Notes under the pieces: model-generated
What the model was told of the DNA's origin: nothing
The model's input: only the letters and a program-made list of their open reading frames with translations
Database searches by the model: none
Assembly: GCA_945871415.1 (NCBI GenBank)
Contig: CAMBWG010000152.1
Span: 1-5,956, forward strand
DNA from: an uncultured Desulfovibrio sp.
GTDB lineage: Bacteria; Desulfobacterota; Desulfovibrionia; Desulfovibrionales; Desulfovibrionaceae
DNA: 5,956 bases
Direction: 5' to 3'
Shown: piece by piece, positions 1-3,390 of the stretch
Position numbering within the stretch: position 1 is the first letter of the stretch
Layout: each line of letters opens with the position of its first letter
Translations under genes and position numbers: made by a program

Positions 1-71
1 CGCTCACTTCTGGCCGGGCGGCGCTGTGCCGCCGCCTCGCGTTTCACCTTTTTCAAAGTTGAAACGCTCTA
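1..71 (-). repeat. Dispersed structured repeat, copy A (cut by window edge)
   Basis: Read on the minus strand from 71 down to 1, this matches the first ~71 bp of the copies at 3061 and 3261. It starts with the same TAGAGCGTTT and shares the core GCGAGGCGGCGGCAC; it presumably continues outside the window. Two hairpins are visible. The first pairs GCGTTTCA (39-46) with TGAAACGC (60-67) and continues as CTTT (48-51) with AAAG (55-58) after one mismatch, with a 3-nt loop. The second pairs GGCGGCG (17-23) perfectly with CGCCGCC (30-36). Its first three bases, TAG, are also the stop codon of the papain-like gene, so the element abuts that gene exactly. No T-run follows the stems, so an intrinsic terminator role is possible but not shown. 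Confidence 0.85.
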
Positions 72-638
72 GAAAGGCAGACGGATAAAGCGAACGGTGC
101 GCGGTTCGATGAACAGCAGACGACCGGTGGCGATGCGGGAGGGGTGGGTCACGAATTCCACGCGGTGGACGTTGAGGATGGCTTCGGCTTCGTGGCTGCA
201 GTCAAAGAGGTGCAGCACGCTGTCGTTGATGCGATCCGACACGGTCCAGTGACGGTTGACGGCCGGGCCGCCGGGCGTCATGTGGCGCAGAAAGCGGAAG
301 AGAATGGCGCGCTTGTCGCCGCCGTCCAGCCAGCGGCGGCACGCGGTCCAGAATTCGTTTTCGTCGGGCTGGGCCTGCTCGTCCCAGGGAGCCTGTATTT
401 CCAGGGGAAACTTGTGCTTCTGAGCGCGCAGAATGCCGTCCACCAGCTGGAGATAATCGGTTTCCTGGGTCAGGACGGCGCGCAGGGCTTCGGGATTGGC
501 CGCCAGCGCCATGAGCGTTTCGTTGAGAATATCGCGCGCTCGGGTGGTGCGGATGCCGTGGGTCAGGCGCAGGGCGTTGAGCACGGCATAGATGGCGCAG
601 AAGGTGTCGAGTTTGCCTTGATAAAAGGGTTTGAGCAT
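69..638 (-). CDS. Papain-like cysteine-protein, function unknown (third gene of operon)
   Basis: This is a 189-residue protein I cannot name from a characterised family. Near the N-terminus, YQGKLDTFCAIYAVLNAL (residues 6-23) has the arrangement of papain-fold active sites: Gln7 as oxyanion-hole residue and Cys14 at the start of a helix. Near the C-terminus, His130 in HWTVSD and Asp146 in LHLFDCS could complete a Cys-His-Asp triad. The order and spacing suit C39-like peptidases, transglutaminase-like enzymes or papain-fold acyltransferases. No signal peptide or membrane segment is visible, so it is probably cytosolic. The start is supported by AAGGA 7 nt upstream, overlapping the TAA of the acyl-CoA synthetase gene, with an 8-nt gap; coupling is likely. 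Its stop codon is the first triplet of repeat copy A. The operon suggests it acts on the synthetase's product or on a related amide or thioester. The coding call is strong, the fold is inferred, and the substrate is unknown. Confidence 0.85.
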   Translation of the reverse strand: MLKPFYQGKLDTFCAIYAVLNALRLTHGIRTTRARDILNETLMALAANPEALRAVLTQETDYLQLVDGILRAQKHKFPLEIQAPWDEQAQPDENEFWTACRRWLDGGDKRAILFRFLRHMTPGGPAVNRHWTVSDRINDSVLHLFDCSHEAEAILNVHRVEFVTHPSRIATGRLLFIEPRTVRFIRLPF

Positions 639-646
639 GGGATTCC

Positions 647-2323
647 TTATTTCATGAGCTCGGGCCAGCGTTCGGCGGCCATTTCGCGCAGGCGGAATTT
701 CTGGATTTTACCGCTGGCCGTCAGGGGGAAGGCATCCACCACGGCAATATGACGGGGAATCTTGTACCAGGCGATCTGCCCGCGGCAGAAGGCGCGCACG
801 TCTTCGGGGGCGATGGCGGCGCCCTTGCGCGGAATGATGAAGGCCGCCACTTCCTCGCCGTATTTGCGGCTGGGCACGCCCACCACCTGCACGTCCATGA
901 CGTCGGGCATACCCATAAGAAATTCTTCCACTTCGCGCGGGTAGACGTTTTCGCCGCCCCGGATAATCATATCCTTGATGCGCCCTGTCACGCGGACGTA
1001 GCCGGCTTCGTCCATGATGCCGAGATCGCCGGAATGCAGCCAGCCGTCGGGGCTGATGGTGCGGGCGGTTTCTTCGGGCATCTTGTAATAGCCCTTCATG
1101 ACATTGTAGCCGCGGCAGAGAATTTCCCCCACCTGCCCGCGCGGCAGCTCCTCGCAGGTTTCGGGATCGGCGACGCGCACCTCGATGCCGGGCATGGCGC
1201 AGCCCACGGTTTCGCAGCGCAGGGGAAGCGGATCGTCCACATCCGACTGCGTCATGACGGGGGAGCCTTCCGTCAGGCCGTAGCAGATGGTGATATCCTT
1301 CATGTTCATTTCTTCCACCACGCGGCGCATGAGCGGCTCGGGACAGGTGGAACCGGCCATGATGCCGGTGCGCAGACTGGAAACGTCGAAGCGTTTGAAC
1401 AGCTTGTGTTCCAGTTCGGCAAGAAACATGGTGGGCACGCCGTGCAGGGCCGTGCAGCGTTCGCTGTCCACGGCGGCCAGTACGGCAAGGGGATTGAATT
1501 TCTCGACGATGACCATGCAGGCGCCGTGATTGACGCAGGCCATGACGCCCAGTACGCAGCCGAAGCAATGAAACAGGGGGACGCAGAGGCAGAGGCGATC
1601 TTTTTCAGTAAAGCCCATGTTGCGCCCTATCCAGTAGCCGTTGAGACCTACGCCCACATGGGTGAGCATGACGCCCTTGGGAAAGCCCGTCGTGCCGGAC
1701 GTATACTGCATGTTGATGACGTCCCAGGGGTCCAGCTCGGCCTGCCGGGCGCGGTAGTCGTCGTCGCTGACCATGACGGCCATGCCGAGTATTTCCGGGA
1801 CGGAGTACATGCCGCGAAATTTTTCCGCGCCAAGATAGCAGACGCGCTTGAGGTGGGGCAGCGCGGCGCAGCGGAGCTGGCTGCGGCCCTGACGCCGCAG
1901 CTCCGGGGCAATGGCGTAAAGCGTATCGACAAAGGCATGATCGCGCAGCGTGTCAATCAGAAAGATATTTTCGCATTCCGAATGATTGAGCAGGTAACGC
2001 AGTTCATGCTCGCGATAATTGGTGTTGACCGTGATCAGGATGGCCCCGATTTTAGCCGTGGCAAATTGCAGCGTGACCCAGTAGGGGACGTTGGTTGCCC
2101 AGACGGCCACCTTCTCGCCCTTGCTCACGCCCAGAGCCATGAGCCCCTTGGCGAAGGCGTCCACCGTATCGGCAAATTCCCGCCAGGTCTGGCGATACCC
2201 GCGATCGGCATAGATCAGAGCATCCTGATGGGGAAAGCGGGCGACGGTTTCATCAAGAATCTGCCCGAGCGTCTTTTCACGCAGTTCAAACAGACTCTGG
2301 CGATGGCGAACTTTTTCGTCCAT
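647..2323 (-). CDS. AMP-forming acyl-CoA synthetase (acyl-adenylate-forming ligase)
   Basis: This 558-residue ANL-superfamily enzyme activates a carboxylic acid with ATP to an acyl-adenylate and then transfers it to CoA. All core motifs are present in order: the phosphate-binding loop YTSGTTGFPKGV (207-218), YGLTEGSP (348-355), the adenine/ribose segment GWLHSGD (427-433), the hinge GRIKDMI (447-453) followed by GGENVYP (456-462), and the catalytic lysine Lys539 in TASGKIQK. The length is normal for FadD- or ACSF2-like medium/long-chain synthetases. Chain length and substrate class cannot be read from sequence, and an aryl acid is possible. No transmembrane segment is evident; it is probably cytosolic or peripheral. 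The start lies 9 nt after the regulator's TAG stop, with AGAGG overlapping that stop, so coupling is likely. Being between a cupin regulator and a cysteine enzyme suggests a dedicated substrate rather than bulk fatty-acid use (inference). Confidence 0.95.
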   Translation of the reverse strand: MDEKVRHRQSLFELREKTLGQILDETVARFPHQDALIYADRGYRQTWREFADTVDAFAKGLMALGVSKGEKVAVWATNVPYWVTLQFATAKIGAILITVNTNYREHELRYLLNHSECENIFLIDTLRDHAFVDTLYAIAPELRRQGRSQLRCAALPHLKRVCYLGAEKFRGMYSVPEILGMAVMVSDDDYRARQAELDPWDVINMQYTSGTTGFPKGVMLTHVGVGLNGYWIGRNMGFTEKDRLCLCVPLFHCFGCVLGVMACVNHGACMVIVEKFNPLAVLAAVDSERCTALHGVPTMFLAELEHKLFKRFDVSSLRTGIMAGSTCPEPLMRRVVEEMNMKDITICYGLTEGSPVMTQSDVDDPLPLRCETVGCAMPGIEVRVADPETCEELPRGQVGEILCRGYNVMKGYYKMPEETARTISPDGWLHSGDLGIMDEAGYVRVTGRIKDMIIRGGENVYPREVEEFLMGMPDVMDVQVVGVPSRKYGEEVAAFIIPRKGAAIAPEDVRAFCRGQIAWYKIPRHIAVVDAFPLTASGKIQKFRLREMAAERWPELMK

Positions 2324-2332
2324 TGAGTGCCT

Positions 2333-2908
2333 CTAGGGATTGTAGGTAACGGCCAGAATTCGTACGGGCCTGTCGTCGCCGGCAGCGACGTAATGCGGCA
2401 CAATGGAATTGTAGTAGATGGTATCGCCCGGGCGCAGCTCATGGCGTTCCCGTCCGTATTCCACAATAAGCACCCCTTCCAGCACGTAGATGAATTCTTC
2501 GCCCTGATGGGAAGAAGGTTTGTGTTCCCTGTCGGCCGGGGTAGGCTGTATGGTGATAAGCAGGGGCTCCATATTGCGGTCGCTCTTGCCCTTGCCCAGC
2601 GCATGATAGCTGTAGCTCGGCGCGGGCATGGTGCCGCGGTGCAGGGCGGGATCGCCTCCGGGATGGCGGTCGGAACGGGTGATGATGGGGTCCTGCCCCA
2701 CCTGATCGTCAAGGAAGGTGCCGAGACGCAGATCCAGCGCCCGGGCTATCTTGTGCAGGGGGCCGATAGCGGGATAGACGCCGTCGTTTTCAAGGCCGAT
2801 CAGAAACTCTTCCGTCAGACCGGCGGTTTGTGCGAGTTCCGCCGGAGAAAGGCCGCGCGCCGTCCGAAACGCCCGGATGCGACTGCCGATGGTTTGATCT
2901 GATGGCAT
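2333..2908 (-). CDS. XRE-family transcriptional regulator with C-terminal cupin domain
   Basis: This 191-residue protein has two domains. Residues about 7-62 form an XRE/Cro-type helix-turn-helix (IGSRIRAFRTARGLSPAELA, then a recognition-helix region around 31-42). Residues about 115-188 form a cupin_2 barrel. In the cupin, His134, Glu138 (HQGEE) and His172 (VPHYV) match three of the usual four metal ligands; the first histidine of the HxH pair is replaced by Ser132. Such regulators (PuuR/SutR type) bind DNA and sense a small molecule in the barrel. The start at 2908 is chosen over an in-frame upstream ATG at 2977 because AGGGGGG lies 7 nt before it and the extra 23 residues are not domain-like. 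As first gene of the operon it probably controls itself and the acyl-CoA synthetase; the inverted repeat at 2981-3001 is a candidate operator. The ligand is unknown, possibly the acid or its CoA ester. Confidence 0.93.
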   Translation of the reverse strand: MPSDQTIGSRIRAFRTARGLSPAELAQTAGLTEEFLIGLENDGVYPAIGPLHKIARALDLRLGTFLDDQVGQDPIITRSDRHPGGDPALHRGTMPAPSYSYHALGKGKSDRNMEPLLITIQPTPADREHKPSSHQGEEFIYVLEGVLIVEYGRERHELRPGDTIYYNSIVPHYVAAGDDRPVRILAVTYNP

Positions 2909-2938
2909 GGCGTTTCCCCCCTGATGTTGCAATAGTTT

Positions 2939-2952
2939 CGGGACTGCTCCCG
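2939..2952. promoter_or_regulatory. Short palindrome upstream of regulator gene
   Basis: CGGGA and TCCCG are separated by four bases, about 31 nt before the start codon at 2908. It would lie in the 5' leader if transcription starts near 2992. It could be a second regulator site, but a 5-bp palindrome is weak in GC-rich DNA. Confidence 0.25.
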
Positions 2953-2980
2953 TTGCGGCGAGCCGCTCCCGCGGCATCTC

Positions 2981-3001
2981 CCTGAAACGACAGGTTTCAG
3001 G
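2981..3001. promoter_or_regulatory. Perfect inverted repeat, candidate operator of the XRE-cupin operon
   Basis: CCTGAAAC (2981-2988) and GTTTCAGG (2994-3001) are exact inverted copies separated by GACAG. The site lies about 73 nt upstream of the regulator's start and overlaps the proposed -10 element of the minus-strand promoter. That is where a repressor would block initiation. XRE proteins bind such dyads as dimers, so autoregulation is a reasonable inference. As RNA it would instead form an 8-bp hairpin near the 5' end of the leader. Confidence 0.45.
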
Positions 3002-3027
3002 CTACCAGAAGGCGCGCGCTCCGGCAA
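2999..3027 (-). promoter_or_regulatory. Candidate sigma70 promoter of the minus-strand operon
   Basis: On the minus strand, TTGCCG (3027-3022) and TAGCCT (3004-2999) are separated by 17 nt. The -35 matches the consensus at four of six positions and the -10 at three of six, so this is a weak match. It is supported mainly by spacing, by position upstream of the first gene, and by overlap with the inverted repeat. Transcription would start near 2992. Confidence 0.3.
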
Positions 3028-3036
3028 GGGAGGCGA

Positions 3037-3064
3037 TTGGCAAAAAAGGCCGCGGCGATATAGA
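3037..3064 (+). promoter_or_regulatory. Candidate sigma70 promoter reading toward hypF
   Basis: TTGGCA (3037-3042) and TATAGA (3059-3064) are 16 nt apart. They match consensus at five and four of six positions. The -10 spans the junction with repeat copy B, whose first bases TAGA form its second half. A transcript would begin near 3071 and carry both repeats in a leader of about 320 nt before hypF. I saw no better plus-strand candidate between the repeats and hypF. Confidence 0.3.
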
Positions 3065-3193
3065 GCGTTTTACCTTTGAAAAAGGAAAACGCGAGGCGGC
3101 GGCACGGCGCCGTCCGGCCCAAAATGAGCGGAAAAGCCGCGCTTTTTCGCGAAACGACAGGCCGTACGATTTGAAACGCACAGCGTTTCAAAC
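3061..3193 (+). repeat. Dispersed structured repeat, copy B (longest copy)
   Basis: The first ~115 bp are about 90% identical by eye to the copy at 3261, exactly 200 bp downstream; its first ~71 bp match the inverted copy at 1-71. Hairpin 1: GCGTTTT plus CCTTT (3065-3077, one bulged A) pair with AAAGG plus AAAACGC (3081-3092) around GAA. Hairpin 2: GGCGGCG (3095-3101) with CGCCGTC (3108-3114), one G-U pair. Hairpin 3: GCGGAAAAGC (3128-3137) with GCTTTTTCGC (3141-3150), one G-U pair, 3-nt loop. A fourth, perfect 10-bp hairpin closes the copy (3170-3192) and is absent from copy C. No protein is encoded. It could be a miniature mobile element, a REP-like element or an RNA structural module. Confidence 0.88.
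3170..3192. repeat. Perfect 10-bp inverted repeat ending copy B
   Basis: TTTGAAACGC and GCGTTTCAAA flank the triplet ACA. The same GCGTTTCAA word, in the orientation of the right arm, begins copies A and C. The left arm therefore looks like an inverted end of the element (terminal inverted repeat), and the right arm like a start of another. No T-run longer than three follows on either strand, so it is a poor terminator. Confidence 0.6.
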
Positions 3194-3260
3194 TAAAAAT
3201 GCTCAGGATGCCTCGGGCGGGTCGCTGTGGCTGTCGCGGCCCGGTTGCCGGAGATGGTTT
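3194..3260. other. Unassigned spacer between repeat copies B and C
   Basis: These 67 bp separate the two direct repeat copies. I see no reading frame with a ribosome-binding site and no good promoter. The only symmetry is a loose CGGGC/GCCCG pairing with a long loop, which is not convincing. Confidence 0.4.
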
Positions 3261-3379
3261 TAGAGCGTTTCAACTTTGAAAAAGAAAAACGCGAGGCGGC
3301 GGCACAGCGCCGTCCGGCCCAAAATGAGCGGAAAAAACCGTGCTTTTTCCGCGAAACGACAGGCCGTATGGTTTGAATG
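3261..3379 (+). repeat. Dispersed structured repeat, copy C, abutting the hypF ribosome-binding site
   Basis: This copy aligns with copy B along ~117 bp with about eight substitutions and two single-base indels. Hairpin 1 is weaker here: GCGTTT (3265-3270) pairs with AAACGC (3287-3292) and CTTT with AAAG, but the middle is an internal loop. Hairpin 2 pairs 3295-3301 with 3308-3314, including one G-U pair. Hairpin 3 is a perfect 9-bp stem, GCGGAAAAA (3328-3336) with TTTTTCCGC (3344-3352). The copy ends in TTTGAATGC where copy B has TTTGAAACGC, and the purine-rich ribosome-binding site of hypF starts immediately after. If transcribed with hypF, the hairpins lie just 5' of the start codon. Confidence 0.88.
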
Positions 3380-3380
3380 C

Positions 3381-3388
3381 GGGAGGAG
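3381..3388 (+). promoter_or_regulatory. Ribosome-binding site that fixes the hypF start
   Basis: GGGAGGAG precedes ATG at 3391. Its GGGAGG core leaves 4 nt to the start codon, slightly short but strong. It supports the ATG at 3391 over an in-frame GTG at 3340, which lies inside repeat copy C and would add 17 residues of repeat-derived sequence. Confidence 0.75.
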
Positions 3389-3390
3389 CA

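Noticed and set aside
749..2326. Long open frame on the plus strand, antisense to the acyl-CoA synthetase gene
   Set aside because: Its translation is rich in His, Ala, Gly and Asp with no recognisable domain, and it mirrors a strongly supported gene. Long antisense frames are expected in GC-rich coding DNA.
2909..2977. In-frame upstream extension of the XRE-cupin gene, starting at 2977
   Set aside because: The extra residues precede the normal start of the helix-turn-helix domain, and a Shine-Dalgarno-like run lies just before the ATG at 2908.
2997..3191. 64-codon minus-strand frame across repeat copy B
   Set aside because: It is built mostly from the repeat and ends in the same FFKxxTL-type tail that copies A and C also give. 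That tail reflects shared DNA, and frames shift between copies, so it is not a conserved peptide.
3061..3379. CRISPR array or tandem satellite
   Set aside because: There are only two direct copies, over 110 bp each with a 67-bp spacer, plus an inverted copy 3 kb away. This does not match short regularly spaced CRISPR repeats.
3061..3379. Metal-responsive riboswitch controlling hypF
   Set aside because: The same element occurs after an unrelated operon at 1-71, so it is not specific to hypF, and no known nickel or cobalt riboswitch core was recognised.
3340..3390. GTG start giving hypF 17 extra N-terminal residues
   Set aside because: The GTG is in the loop of repeat hairpin 3, has no ribosome-binding site, and adds residues before the conserved acylphosphatase start.
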